56,775 bases of DNA from an uncultured Collinsella sp. (lineage in GTDB: Bacteria; Actinomycetota; Coriobacteriia; Coriobacteriales; Coriobacteriaceae). Positions 25,841 to 34,552 of the stretch are shown here, in pieces. Numbering within the stretch: the stretch's first letter is position 1; every line of letters starts with the position of its first letter. Location of the stretch: positions 1 to 56,775 of the forward strand of contig CAKUEU010000004.1 of the NCBI GenBank assembly GCA_934646865.1, in the 5' to 3' direction. The translations under genes and the position numbers were made by a program. The notes beneath the pieces are model-generated. The model was not told the DNA's origin. It did no database searches and was given only the letters and a program-made list of their open reading frames with translations.

Positions 25841-25879
25841 AAACCGCCACAAAGGTGCCTGTCCCCTTTGTGGCGGTTT
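25841..25879. repeat. Palindrome, AAAGG/CCTTT family, copy 2
   Basis: AAACCGCCACAAAGG (25841-25855) pairs perfectly with CCTTTGTGGCGGTTT (25865-25879) around TGCCTGTCC. The right arm overlaps the stop codon of the mscS gene (25878-25880). Confidence 0.85.
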
Positions 25880-26645
25880 AGGCGATGATGGTGGCGATGG
25901 CACGAATGCAGGCGTCGGCTGCCGTAAAAGTGGTGCTATCGTCGCTGACGATAAAGATGATTTTGCCCTTAATGCCAAAGTCGCCGATCTCGCTAAAGAG
26001 CACGTACGGCTCCTTGTCAAAGCCAGAGATGGGCGAGACGGCCGTTTTGGTTGCGCTCGTGAGCTCGTCTGCCAGCGCGTCAAGGGAAGCCCACTTAGAC
26101 GTGTCCTTTACGGCAACGGGCACGGCCACGCGCCCAAAGGGCATCAGATGCACGAGCGTGTTCTTGGAGATGCTGGAGTTGGGTACAATGATGGTCTGCC
26201 CGCAGGCGTCCTCGATGGTCGTGTGACGCCAGGTGATGTCTTGGACCACGCCTGACACGCCGCCGACCTCGATATTGTCGCCGGGCTTGATGATGCCCAT
26301 AAAGGTCACCTGCATACCGCCGATAAGGTTCGACAGCGTGTCCTGAAAGCCGAGCGAGATGGCGATGCCGCCGACGCCAAGAGCGGCGACGAGGGCGTTT
26401 GCATTAATGCCAAAACAGTTGTCGAGGATAAAGCTGCCGCCGATCATCCAGATGACGGCGCGCGCGATGTTGATGAAGATGCTCGATGCTGGGAGCGGGT
26501 TATCATCGCGGTTAAGCAGGTGGTGCAGGGTCTTGGACGCGATTTTGGCGGCAACGGCGGTGCCGATGGCCAAGATACCGGCCCAGATGATGTTGTGGAC
26601 CCATCGTTGTGCAAAGAAATGAAGAATTGGCTCAAACAATTCCAT
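25878..26645 (-). CDS. mscS: Small-conductance mechanosensitive channel (MscS family)
   Basis: MscS opens under membrane tension to release osmolytes. The 255-residue protein has a short N-terminal membrane region (ILHFFAQRWVHNIIWAGILA), the pore helix ANALVAALGVGGIAISLGFQ with DTLSNLIGGM, and the cytoplasmic beta domain GIIKPGDNIEVGGVSGVVQD. The ATG at 26645 follows GAGGAGG at nine bases; an earlier in-frame ATG has none. Its stop codon lies within a palindromic repeat. Confidence 0.92.
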   Translation of the reverse strand: MELFEPILHFFAQRWVHNIIWAGILAIGTAVAAKIASKTLHHLLNRDDNPLPASSIFINIARAVIWMIGGSFILDNCFGINANALVAALGVGGIAISLGFQDTLSNLIGGMQVTFMGIIKPGDNIEVGGVSGVVQDITWRHTTIEDACGQTIIVPNSSISKNTLVHLMPFGRVAVPVAVKDTSKWASLDALADELTSATKTAVSPISGFDKEPYVLFSEIGDFGIKGKIIFIVSDDSTTFTAADACIRAIATIIA

Positions 26646-26690
26646 GTAGGGAAACCTCCTCATGATCATCCAACCATGATACCCACCAAG

Positions 26691-26720
26691 AAGCCCGTCC
26701 GATCAAATTCGGACGGGCTT
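26691..26720 (-). terminator. Terminator downstream of the 5'-nucleotidase gene
   Basis: AAGCCCGTCCGA pairs perfectly with TCGGACGGGCTT around TCAAAT, 54 bp past the nucleotidase stop on the minus strand and ahead of mscS. The U-run is weak (CTTCTTGG). Confidence 0.65.
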
Positions 26721-26773
26721 CTGTGCTCGATATAAGGTTTACGCGGCGGGGCTGCAAGGCCCGGCGGTGTAGC

Positions 26774-28804
26774 TTAGCGTCGACGCTTCCAGATAATGCC
26801 GAGAATGATGATGACGATGCCGCCGATGAGGCATGCGCCGATCACGGCTAGCGTGCGGTCTCCCGTTGCGGCGAGCTTGCCGGTCGTCTTCTTGGTGATG
26901 ACCTTCGTGGTCGTCGCGTCCGTCTTAGGCGAGGGTTCAGGCGTCGGGGCCGGTGTGGGCGTGGGGTCCACGGCAGCGGAGCCAAAGCTGATGGTGCCCG
27001 CGAGCGAGGCCATCTTGCTCTCCCAGCCGTTCTGCCCAATTAGCGCCCTTAGCGCTGACTCGCAGGTACCCCACTCGGTGTGCTTGGCGGCGTTTGCGAA
27101 GGTGGGGAAGTCGGTCGTGTTGGTGATGATGTAGTTGTTGGTGGCGACGGTGTGGGTCTTGGCGGGGTCGAGCGTGCTGCCATCCTTGGTGAGCGTGGCG
27201 CTCACGATGCGCTTGCCTTCGGGCTGCGTCCAATCGATTGTCACGTTGATTCCGCCGAAGGAAAGGACGCTGCCGGAGTCGTCGCGCCACTTGTACATGT
27301 CTTGCGCCTCCTGCTCGGTGTGGCCGGCCGCTACGTAGGCTTGCTGAAGCTCGTAGCTGTGATTGCACTCGTCGCTGATCTGCAGCGAGTGCTCGAGCGC
27401 TGCCAGGAAGTCCGCACCGGTCATGGTCCAGGTCTCCACGGTGTTGCCGTAGGGCGAGATAGCGATGACGTTGCCGGCGGTCACATCGCCCGCAGTGATG
27501 CCGCCGCGGATGCCGCCCGCGTTCTCGATGGCAAGGTCCGCGCCCGTCAGGTCAAGATAGGAGCCGCAGATCACATGTCCGATGGTCTGGGCCTTGGTGG
27601 TGTCGCCCTCCTTGCTGGGGCGGAAATCGGTGGTGCGCACCATCTCCCAGCCGTGCGTGCCAGATGCGTTCTCGCCGTAGAAATAATTGGTAGAGCTCGT
27701 GCCGAGCACCTCGCTCGATGCGGCGCTAAAGGCATCGTCGAGCGGCTTGATCTTGTCGTCGTGGACCTCATCAAGGATGCTCTGATAGGTGGAGCCCTTG
27801 TTGGGATCGGTCAAAAGAACGTTTACATCCTTGGCGGTATAGAGCTTCCCGTCGCTTTTGTCTGCGTATACCGCCACCGTGTCATCGTCGGTGCTTTCGG
27901 TGCCCTTGGTGTCGTACTCGTAGGGGACGGAAAGCAGTCCCACTTCGGCAAAGGCGCTGCCCGCCTCGACAACGTGGATTGTCTTGCCGTCGGCTCCCGT
28001 CACCTTCTCGTTAAGGTTGATGTGCTCATGGCCTGCGATAAGGGCATCGACGCCACGGAGCCGCGTGGCAAAGGTTTTGGCGTCGAGCGTGTGCGCGATA
28101 CACACAACAACATCGCAGCCCTCCTTGCGCAGCTGCTCTGCCTCGGCATTGATGGCGTTCGCGGCACTCGAGAAGCTGGTGCCCGCGACCAGGTCCGCGC
28201 GCAGCGAGGAACCTAGCGACTCATCCATGGCTCCTACAACGCCGACCTTGATCTGGTAGGCGAACGTTGAGTGACTTTCACTGTCCTCCCAGGTGCGGTT
28301 GAGCGTCTTGATGTAGCTTGATTTCCATATGCCGTTGGCAGACGTTGCATTCGCGCAAAGTATGGCGAAGGGTGTGCTGGTGGTGCTGGAGCCGGTCATG
28401 GTGCGAAGCTTGTCCGCGCCATAGCTCCAGTCGTGGTTGCCTGGCGTGGTCGCGTCGTAGCCATCGGCGTAGAAGGTGTCCATGAGCTCGGCGATGCTCT
28501 TGCCCTCGCTCATGGTGGCGAAGGACTGTCCGTGGAAGGTATCACCCGCATCGAGCAAAAGATCGGGGGCGTTGCCCTGGGCGCTATAGAGAACCGCCAG
28601 TCCGTCAAAGCCGACGGTGCCGGTGCCCTTGCTTTCGTTGTAGCTGTACTTGTAGCTGCCGTGGATGTCGTTGGTGTGCATGACGGTCACGGTGCCGTCA
28701 ATAGTGGCGGGCAGGTTCCCCGCGAAAGCGAGGCTTGGGATGCCTGCGAGCGCGCCGGCAAACAACGAGACGGTTAACGCAAGGCGGGGGACGAGTCTTT
28801 TCAT
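26774..28804 (-). CDS. Cell-wall-anchored 5'-nucleotidase/2',3'-cyclic phosphodiesterase (UshA family)
   Basis: Enzymes of this family hydrolyse extracellular nucleotides to nucleosides. The 676-residue protein has a signal peptide (MKRLVPRLALTVSLFAGALA, ending at SLAFA), a metallophosphatase domain with VMHTNDIHG, LLDAGDTFHG, TPGNHDWSYG and IAGHEHINL, then the 5_nucleotid_C domain (AIENAGGIRGGI, ISPYGNTVETW). A Pro/Thr-rich linker leads to a sortase-type end: LAATGD, a hydrophobic helix and KRRR. The ATG at 28804 has AAGGAG upstream. A neighbouring ABC transporter may import a product, but this is only inferred. Confidence 0.9.
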   Translation of the reverse strand: MKRLVPRLALTVSLFAGALAGIPSLAFAGNLPATIDGTVTVMHTNDIHGSYKYSYNESKGTGTVGFDGLAVLYSAQGNAPDLLLDAGDTFHGQSFATMSEGKSIAELMDTFYADGYDATTPGNHDWSYGADKLRTMTGSSTTSTPFAILCANATSANGIWKSSYIKTLNRTWEDSESHSTFAYQIKVGVVGAMDESLGSSLRADLVAGTSFSSAANAINAEAEQLRKEGCDVVVCIAHTLDAKTFATRLRGVDALIAGHEHINLNEKVTGADGKTIHVVEAGSAFAEVGLLSVPYEYDTKGTESTDDDTVAVYADKSDGKLYTAKDVNVLLTDPNKGSTYQSILDEVHDDKIKPLDDAFSAASSEVLGTSSTNYFYGENASGTHGWEMVRTTDFRPSKEGDTTKAQTIGHVICGSYLDLTGADLAIENAGGIRGGITAGDVTAGNVIAISPYGNTVETWTMTGADFLAALEHSLQISDECNHSYELQQAYVAAGHTEQEAQDMYKWRDDSGSVLSFGGINVTIDWTQPEGKRIVSATLTKDGSTLDPAKTHTVATNNYIITNTTDFPTFANAAKHTEWGTCESALRALIGQNGWESKMASLAGTISFGSAAVDPTPTPAPTPEPSPKTDATTTKVITKKTTGKLAATGDRTLAVIGACLIGGIVIIILGIIWKRRR

Positions 28805-28826
28805 GGCAGTCTCCTTAGTCCTTAAC

Positions 28827-28868
28827 AAAAACCACCACAAAGGTGCCTTTCCCCTTTGTGGTGGTTTT
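28827..28868. repeat. Palindrome, AAAGG/CCTTT family, copy 3
   Basis: AAAACCACCACAAAGG (28827-28842) pairs perfectly with CCTTTGTGGTGGTTTT (28853-28868) around TGCCTTTCCC. It lies between the ABC ATPase stop (28877) and the nucleotidase start. Its T-run makes it a possible terminator as well. Confidence 0.85.
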
Positions 28869-28876
28869 CTAAGTCG

Positions 28877-29671
28877 TTAGCTTAGTAGCATGCGGTCGTT
28901 GGCGAGCTCGCCGCCCGAGACCTCCTCAAACTTCTGAAGCAGGTCGGCCACGGTGAGCGACTTCTTCTCGTCGCCGGCCACGTCGTAGATCACATGGCCC
29001 TCGTGCATCATGATCAGGCGATTACCCAGACGGATGGCGTCGTTCATGTTGTGCGTGACCATGAGCGTGGTCAGGCGGTTCTCGTCGACGATCTCCTCGG
29101 TCAGGTTGAGCACCTTAGAGGCCGTCTTGGGGTCGAGGGCCGCCGTGTGCTCGTCGAGCAGCAGCAGGCGCGGCTTGGTGAGCGTGGCCATCAGCAGGGT
29201 GAGTGCCTGGCGCTGGCCGCCCGAGAGCAGGCCGACCTTGGCGTTGAGACGCGTGTCCAGACCGAGGTCCAGGCGCTTGAGCAGTTCAACGTACTCGTCC
29301 TTCTCGGCCTTGGTGACGCCCCATGAAAGGCCGCGACGCTGGCCGCGGCGCTTGGCGAGGGCCAGGTTCTCAGCAATTTGCATGTCGGCTGCGGTGCCGC
29401 GCATGGGATCCTGGAACACACGGCCCAGGTACTTGGCGCGTTGCGACTCGCTCAGACGCGAGATGTCGGTGCCGTCGAGCTCAATAACACCCGAATCGAG
29501 CGGATACACGCCGGCGATCATATTGAGCAGCGTGGACTTGCCGGCGCCGTTGCCGCCAATCACGGTTACAAAGTCGCCATCGTTGAGGGTGAGGTCGACG
29601 CCGGTGAGCGCGCGCTTCTCGGTGACGGTGCCCTTGTTAAAGGTCTTCTTGACGTGCGAGAGCTTAAGCAT
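28877..29671 (-). CDS. ABC transporter ATP-binding protein (TrpZ-like)
   Basis: This is the ATPase of an importer encoded with the next two genes. It has 264 residues. Walker A is IGGNGAGKST, the signature LLSGGQRQALTL, Walker B LLLLDEHTAALD and the switch His VTHNMNDA. The start at 29671 (MLKLSHVKKTF) is preferred because GGGAG lies nine bases upstream; the ATG at 29680 is directly on the GGGAG. It overlaps the permease gene by eight bases. This family commonly pairs with PF04392 binding proteins. Confidence 0.9.
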   Translation of the reverse strand: MLKLSHVKKTFNKGTVTEKRALTGVDLTLNDGDFVTVIGGNGAGKSTLLNMIAGVYPLDSGVIELDGTDISRLSESQRAKYLGRVFQDPMRGTAADMQIAENLALAKRRGQRRGLSWGVTKAEKDEYVELLKRLDLGLDTRLNAKVGLLSGGQRQALTLLMATLTKPRLLLLDEHTAALDPKTASKVLNLTEEIVDENRLTTLMVTHNMNDAIRLGNRLIMMHEGHVIYDVAGDEKKSLTVADLLQKFEEVSGGELANDRMLLS

Positions 29672-30587
29672 CTGCCTCATCTCCCTTCGTGTAGGAGCTG
29701 CGGAGCTTATAGCGCTCCCAAACCACGGGCACGCACAGGGCCACGGCGACGATCACGGCGGAGAGCAGCTTCATGTCGTTGGCGTCCATGCCCAGCTGCA
29801 GCACGATGGCGCGGATAAGGAAGTACACCACGGAGCCAAAGACGGCGGAGGCAAGACGGACGCTAAACTGCGTGAGGCCGCCGGGCAGCAGGCGACCGAG
29901 CACCTCGCCGATGACGATGGCGGCAAGACCGATAACGATGGCGCCGGTGCCCATGCCAATGTCGGCATACTTCTGGCTCTGGCAGATGAGCGCACCCGAA
30001 AGGCCAATGAGGGCGTTGGAGAGCACGAGGGCGATCATTTTGGTGGTGTTGGTGTTAACGCCCAGGGCGCGGATCATGTACTCGTTGTTGCCGGTGGCAC
30101 GCAGCGCCGAGCCGATCTCGGTGCCAAAGAACCAGTACAGGATGGCAACGATCGCCACGGCCAAAATGATGCCCAGGATAATGGCAACGGTGGACTGCGG
30201 CAGGCCCGTCATGTTGCTGACGGACGAGAAGATGGTGCCCTTGGCGAGGATGGGCGTGTTGGACTTGCCCATGATGCGCAGGTTGATGGACCACAGACTG
30301 ATCTGCGTAAGAATTCCGGCGAGGATCGCGGGGATCTCAAAGACGGTGGTCAGAATGCCCGTCACCGCGCCCGCGATGGCGCCGGCGCACATGCCGGCCA
30401 AAACGGCGAGCAGCGGATCGACGTTGTTATTGACGATGAGCACGGCGCAAACACAGCCGCCGAGGGCAAAGCTGCCGTCGCAGGTCATATCGGGGATGTC
30501 GAGCAGGCGGAACGTGATAAACACGCCAAGCACCATAATGCCCCAGAGGACGCCCTGCGAAACGGCGCCCTGCAATGCAATGAGCAT
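29664..30587 (-). CDS. ABC transporter permease (TrpY-like, BPD_transp_2 type)
   Basis: The 307-residue membrane protein has about eight to nine hydrophobic segments. It begins MLIALQGAVSQGVLWGIMVL and contains FITFRLLDIPDMTCDGSFAL, typical of the permeases that work with ABC_sub_bind receptors, and NNEYMIRALGVNTNTTKMIA. The ATG at 30587 follows AGGAGG. A hairpin separates it from the binding-protein gene, and its end overlaps the ATPase start. Confidence 0.9.
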   Translation of the reverse strand: MLIALQGAVSQGVLWGIMVLGVFITFRLLDIPDMTCDGSFALGGCVCAVLIVNNNVDPLLAVLAGMCAGAIAGAVTGILTTVFEIPAILAGILTQISLWSINLRIMGKSNTPILAKGTIFSSVSNMTGLPQSTVAIILGIILAVAIVAILYWFFGTEIGSALRATGNNEYMIRALGVNTNTTKMIALVLSNALIGLSGALICQSQKYADIGMGTGAIVIGLAAIVIGEVLGRLLPGGLTQFSVRLASAVFGSVVYFLIRAIVLQLGMDANDMKLLSAVIVAVALCVPVVWERYKLRSSYTKGDEADA

Positions 30588-30691
30588 GCTTCATACCTCC
30601 TAGGATAGGGTGGACACGTGAGTCACCATGATAGCGGTAACAATGCATAAAAGAGTTGCGGACGGATGTTTTGTCTCATCCGAAACAAGCA

Positions 30692-30720
30692 GGGCGAACG
30701 CCGGTCTTTGGCGTTCGCCC
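30692..30720 (-). terminator. Intercistronic hairpin between binding-protein and permease genes
   Basis: GGGCGAACGCC pairs perfectly with GGCGTTCGCCC around GGTCTTT. There is no clean U-run on the minus strand. Such hairpins often give more binding-protein mRNA than permease mRNA. Confidence 0.65.
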
Positions 30721-30791
30721 CAAGGACTCAGATATTGAATAACGCGGCTGTGGCGCGCGTGCGGGCCCTAGACGCGTTACCGCGCATGGCG

Positions 30792-31772
30792 CTACTCGTC
30801 CAGAGCGGAAAGGTCGATGCCTAGGGCCTCGGCCATCTCGTCGTTCTTGACGACGACCAGGTCCTTGCTCGAGAGGTGCTTGATCGGCATATCCTCGGGC
30901 TTGGCTTCGCCCTTCAGGATCTTAACGGCCATCTCGCCCGCAGCGTGGCCCAGATCCTCATAGTTGATGGAGAGGGTGAACAGGCCGCCGGCCATGCACA
31001 TACCCTCCTCGCCGGTCACGAAGGGGAGCTTATTCTCCTTGCAGATCTGGCCGACCTGCGAAGCGCCCGCGGCGATGGTGTTGTCAGTGGGGGAGTACAG
31101 CGCGTCGACCTTGCCCACGGCAGACTCGACGACGGACTGAATCTCGTTGGAGCTCGAGACGGTGAAGTCAGTGTACTCGAGGCCCAGCTTGTCGAGCTCC
31201 TTCTTGGCGGCCTTGATCTGGACGTCGGAGTTGGACTCGGCGGTGCAGTAGAGCAGGCCGACCTTCTTAACGTCGGGCAGGACCTTCTGCATCATCTCGA
31301 GCTGCTCGGCGACCGGGGTGAGGTCGGAGGCGCCGGTGACGTTGGTGCCGGGCTTGTCGTTGTCCTGGACCAGGCCGGAGGCGGCGTAATCGGTGATGGC
31401 ACAGCCCACGATGGGGATATCGGCGGTGGCGCCGGCGGCAGCCTGCGCGGCGGGCGTGGCGATGGCATAGATCAGGTCGACGCCGTCGCCCACAAACTTG
31501 TCGGCAATGGACTTACACGTGGACTGGTCGTTCTGGGCGTTCTTCTGGTCGATCTTGACCTTAAGGCCGCTCTCCTTGATGGCCTTGACAAAGCCATCGT
31601 TGGCGGCGTCGAGTGCGGAGTGCTCGGTGAGCTGCAGAACGCCGATGGTGTAGTCGGAACCGGCGGCAGCAGAGCCGGAACCAGAGTTGCCGCCGCATCC
31701 GGCGAGCGGGGCGAGCGCGAGCAGGCCGGCGGAGACCAGAAGGCTCCTGCGGTTGATGGTGATGTCCTTCAT
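30792..31772 (-). CDS. ABC transporter substrate-binding lipoprotein (ABC_sub_bind, TrpX-like)
   Basis: The 326-residue receptor begins MKDITINRRSLLVSAGLLAL and has a lipobox (LAG-Cys) near residue 24, then a Gly/Ser linker. The mature part has DYTIGVLQLTEHSALDAAND, AIATPAAQAAAGAT and TENKLPFVTGEEGMC-like CKENKLPFVTGEEGMC, all typical of PF04392. Relatives bind tryptophan or other aromatic ligands; the ligand here is unknown. The ATG at 31772 follows GGGGG; an upstream extension to 31820 is leader. Gene order receptor-permease-ATPase supports one operon from the promoter at 31836-31863. Confidence 0.9.
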   Translation of the reverse strand: MKDITINRRSLLVSAGLLALAPLAGCGGNSGSGSAAAGSDYTIGVLQLTEHSALDAANDGFVKAIKESGLKVKIDQKNAQNDQSTCKSIADKFVGDGVDLIYAIATPAAQAAAGATADIPIVGCAITDYAASGLVQDNDKPGTNVTGASDLTPVAEQLEMMQKVLPDVKKVGLLYCTAESNSDVQIKAAKKELDKLGLEYTDFTVSSSNEIQSVVESAVGKVDALYSPTDNTIAAGASQVGQICKENKLPFVTGEEGMCMAGGLFTLSINYEDLGHAAGEMAVKILKGEAKPEDMPIKHLSSKDLVVVKNDEMAEALGIDLSALDE

Positions 31773-31835
31773 ATCATTACCCCCAGTATAAAAATGGCTG
31801 GAAACACTGCACTGGGACAAAGTGCAAGTGGAACT

Positions 31836-31863
31836 ATAGTAGCGCTGATGTCCATTTTTACAA
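31836..31863 (-). promoter_or_regulatory. Promoter of the ABC transporter operon
   Basis: On the minus strand TTGTAA, a 16-bp spacer and TACTAT lie about 65 bp ahead of the binding-protein ATG. A small inverted repeat (GCACT...AGTGC) lies in the leader. Confidence 0.55.
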
Positions 31864-31932
31864 CAGCCTGGCGGGTTTTTTAATACAGAACCGGATGGGC
31901 GGTACGGGTAGTCGAATGGACGGCGGAGGGTC

Positions 31933-32718
31933 TTATGCGGCGGAGGAGGCGTCGTCCTCGTCCAGGGCGGCGAAGAGCTTCTTGCCGTCGAGGAGACGTG
32001 TGGTGACGTTTCTCATGCGGCCGATCTCAACGGTGCGCAGCGTGTCGTCGGCGCCTCGCGCGTCATAGACCGTTCCCAGCAAATACGAGATGCCGTCTCG
32101 TTGCTTGATGGCAAAGGGCCGGAGTGTCATCCGTGCCACTTCGACCTCTCCGCGTGCCGTGACACTCGAAATATCAAAACTCACTGTGGTTCCGTGGTCG
32201 ATGGCCTGCTCGATGAGCTCGCAGGCATCGATGCGCTTGACGGGCGTGCGTGTGGCCTTGGTGGATTTGCCGCCTGCGCTTGGAGCAGGCTCGGGTGCAT
32301 CGAGGTAGCCGCGAACGTCGGCACTCGCCATGGCGACCAGGTGCTGCGCCATGCTTTTTCGAATGGCGATGGGCGTGGAGCGGTTGCGCATGACCATGCC
32401 GTGGAGTCGGATGATCTCTTCGTCGGTGAGCGGACGGGTCAAGAGCCGATACCCCACGCCGCGCTTGTACTCAATTTCGTATCCGGCATGGCGAAGTGCG
32501 GAGATGGCGGTGTAGATGCTGCGCCGCGCCGCCGAGATGGACATGCGGGCGGGGTCGTCGGGATGGGCGAGGCGCCGGATCAACTCATCGGAAAGCATGG
32601 CCTTGTCCTCACCGGTGTTTTCGCTTAATAGTTGCAGGATGCGAACGGCGCGATAGGCTGCCATCGAGGCGGCGCCCCTCGTCGTGGTCTCGTAAGTTTC
32701 AACAGCGGTTTCGGTCAT
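31933..32718 (-). CDS. HTH/WYL-like transcriptional regulator
   Basis: The 261-residue protein has an N-terminal winged helix-turn-helix (AAYRAVRILQLLSENTGEDK, with RSIYTAISALRHAGYEIEYK and GVGYRLL) followed by RPLTDEEIIRLHGMV. Its C-terminal half resembles a degenerate WYL domain (TLRPFAIKQRDGISYLLGTV, RTVEIGRMRNV). A linker rich in Ala, Ser and Lys splits the middle. The ATG at 32718 has AAAGGA ten bases upstream; the GTG nine bases earlier overlaps it. WYL proteins respond to nucleic acid or nucleotide ligands in some systems; the target here is unknown. Confidence 0.75.
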   Translation of the reverse strand: MTETAVETYETTTRGAASMAAYRAVRILQLLSENTGEDKAMLSDELIRRLAHPDDPARMSISAARRSIYTAISALRHAGYEIEYKRGVGYRLLTRPLTDEEIIRLHGMVMRNRSTPIAIRKSMAQHLVAMASADVRGYLDAPEPAPSAGGKSTKATRTPVKRIDACELIEQAIDHGTTVSFDISSVTARGEVEVARMTLRPFAIKQRDGISYLLGTVYDARGADDTLRTVEIGRMRNVTTRLLDGKKLFAALDEDDASSAA

Positions 32719-32835
32719 GGCGCCCACGTCCTTTCCGTTTTGGGTGGCGACGGTATGGAGCCTAGGACGCGGGGCTTTCCCGGGGGTGCAGGACGCCCTG
32801 GGCGGTCGGTAGCCGTCGGCAAGCGGCGGGTCGAG

Positions 32836-32898
32836 TTTTCAACAGCTCTGCCCAACTGACCAAAAACTTGCCAAAAGCTTGACGGATGCTGTTGAAAA
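32836..32898. repeat. 11-bp inverted repeat upstream of the WYL-like regulator
   Basis: TTTTCAACAGC (32836-32846) and GCTGTTGAAAA (32888-32898) are exact complements 41 bp apart, in the gap between asnS and the regulator. This may be an operator. The 240-bp gap otherwise contains only the asnS terminator. Confidence 0.5.
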
Positions 32899-32927
32899 AA
32901 GCGCCCCTCGGCTTGCCGAGAGGCGCT
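32894..32927 (-). terminator. asnS terminator
   Basis: On the minus strand AGCGCCTCTCGG pairs with CCGAGGGGCGCT around CAAG, followed by TTTTT. Confidence 0.85.
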
Positions 32928-32967
32928 GGCGTGATGCGCTGGAACGCGTTTGGTGGCGCTGTGGCGA

Positions 32968-34371
32968 TTAGAAGTCGGCGTTGCCCACGGTGCGCGGGTG
33001 CGGCAGGACGTCGCGGATGTTGCCCACGCCGGTCAGATACATGACCAAGCGCTCGAAGCCCAGACCGTAGCCGGCGTGCTTGCAGGAACCGTAGCGGCGC
33101 AGGTCAAGGTAGTACTTGTACTGCTCGGGATTCATGCCCAGGTTCTTGATGCGGGCTTCGAGCAGATCCAGGCGCTCCTCGCGCTGGGAGCCGCCGATAA
33201 TCTCGCCGATACCCGGCACCAGGCAGTCGGCGGCGGCGACGGTCTTGCCGTCCTCGTTCATGCGCATGTAGAACGCCTTGATCTCGGCCGGGTAGTCGGT
33301 TACGAAGGTCGGGCGCTTAAAGTGCTCCTCGGTCAGGAAGCGCTCGTGCTCGGTCTGCAGGTCGATGCCCCAGCTGACGGGGTAATCAAACTGGTGGCCA
33401 GCAGCGACTGCCTGCTCCAGGATCTCGACGGCCTCGGTGTAGGTAACGCGGGCAAAGTCGGAGTTTGCCACGTGGTCCAGGCGCTCGATCAGGCCCTTGT
33501 CCACAAACTTGTTGAGCATGTTGAGCTCGTCGGGGCAGGTGGCCATAACGTCCTTAAGGACGTACTTGAGCATGGCCTCGGCGTTATCCATGTAGTCGTT
33601 AAGGTCGGCAAAGGCCATCTCGGGCTCGATCATCCAAAACTCGGCGGCGTGGCGCGTGGTGTTGGAGTTTTCGGCGCGGAAGGTGGGGCCAAAGGTGTAC
33701 ACGTCGCCAAAGGCCATGGCGAAGTTCTCGGCATTGAGCTGGCCGGACACGGTAAGGCTCGCGTGCTTTCCAAAGAAGTCCTGGCTCCAGTCAACCTCGC
33801 CGGATTCGGTGAGGGGCGGATTTTTGGGGTCGAGCGTGGTCACGCGGAACATCTCGCCGGCGCCCTCGCAGTCACTCGTGGTGATGATGGGGGTGTTGAC
33901 GTAGACAAAGCCCTGCTCCTGGAAGAAGCGGTGGATGGCGGCAGCCGCGACAGAACGGATGCGGAACACGGCGCGGAACAGGTTGGTGCGCGGGCGCAGG
34001 TGCTGTTGGGTGCGCAGGAACTCGACGGTTGCGCGCTTCTTCTGCAGCGGGTAATCCGGGGCGCTGACGCCCTCGACCTCAATGGAGGTGGCAGAAAGCT
34101 CGAAAGGCTGGGGCGCATCGGGGGTCAGCTTGACGGTGCCGGTGCAAATGAGTGCGGCCGAGACGTTTTGATGGGCGATCTCGTCGTAGTTGTCGAGTGC
34201 CTCGCGGTTCATGACGACCTGCAGGTCGCGGAAGCAGCTGCCGTCGTTGAGCGTAACAAAGCCAAAGTTCTTCATGTCGCGGATGGACTTGACCCAGCCG
34301 GCGACGGTGACGGTCTGGCCGCCAAGCGACTCGGCATCGGCGTAAAGCTGCGCGATTTTGGTGCGGTTCAC
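32968..34371 (-). CDS. asnS: Asparaginyl-tRNA synthetase
   Basis: This class IIb synthetase charges tRNA-Asn. The start chosen is GTG at 34371, with GGGAGG five bases upstream, giving 467 residues (E. coli: 466). Upstream ATGs at 34383, 34407 and 34437 extend into the leader. An OB-fold anticodon domain ([20 protein letters not shown], then [13 protein letters not shown]) is followed by class II motif 2 ([20 protein letters not shown]) and motif 3 ([15 protein letters not shown]). It carries its own terminator. Confidence 0.96.
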   Translation of the reverse strand: MNRTKIAQLYADAESLGGQTVTVAGWVKSIRDMKNFGFVTLNDGSCFRDLQVVMNREALDNYDEIAHQNVSAALICTGTVKLTPDAPQPFELSATSIEVEGVSAPDYPLQKKRATVEFLRTQQHLRPRTNLFRAVFRIRSVAAAAIHRFFQEQGFVYVNTPIITTSDCEGAGEMFRVTTLDPKNPPLTESGEVDWSQDFFGKHASLTVSGQLNAENFAMAFGDVYTFGPTFRAENSNTTRHAAEFWMIEPEMAFADLNDYMDNAEAMLKYVLKDVMATCPDELNMLNKFVDKGLIERLDHVANSDFARVTYTEAVEILEQAVAAGHQFDYPVSWGIDLQTEHERFLTEEHFKRPTFVTDYPAEIKAFYMRMNEDGKTVAAADCLVPGIGEIIGGSQREERLDLLEARIKNLGMNPEQYKYYLDLRRYGSCKHAGYGLGFERLVMYLTGVGNIRDVLPHPRTVGNADF

Positions 34372-34483
34372 GTATCCTCCCATAACGGTTGAATGATAGT
34401 TATCCATACAGTTCGATATTCTAGCAGCTCGGCTCATTTGGGCTATACAGATAAGGCATTGGCGGGATGGTTTTTCAAACGAA

Positions 34484-34515
34484 AAGCGCTCGCGGCCAAA
34501 TGGTCGCGGGCGCTT
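34484..34515 (-). terminator. crr terminator
   Basis: AAGCGCTCGCGGCC pairs with GGTCGCGGGCGCTT around AAAT, with TTTTCGTTTG following on the minus strand, 38 bp past the crr stop. Confidence 0.8.
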
Positions 34516-34552
34516 GACGAGGTGCCTTTTGGCTGTGTGGCGCGGGGCCTGG

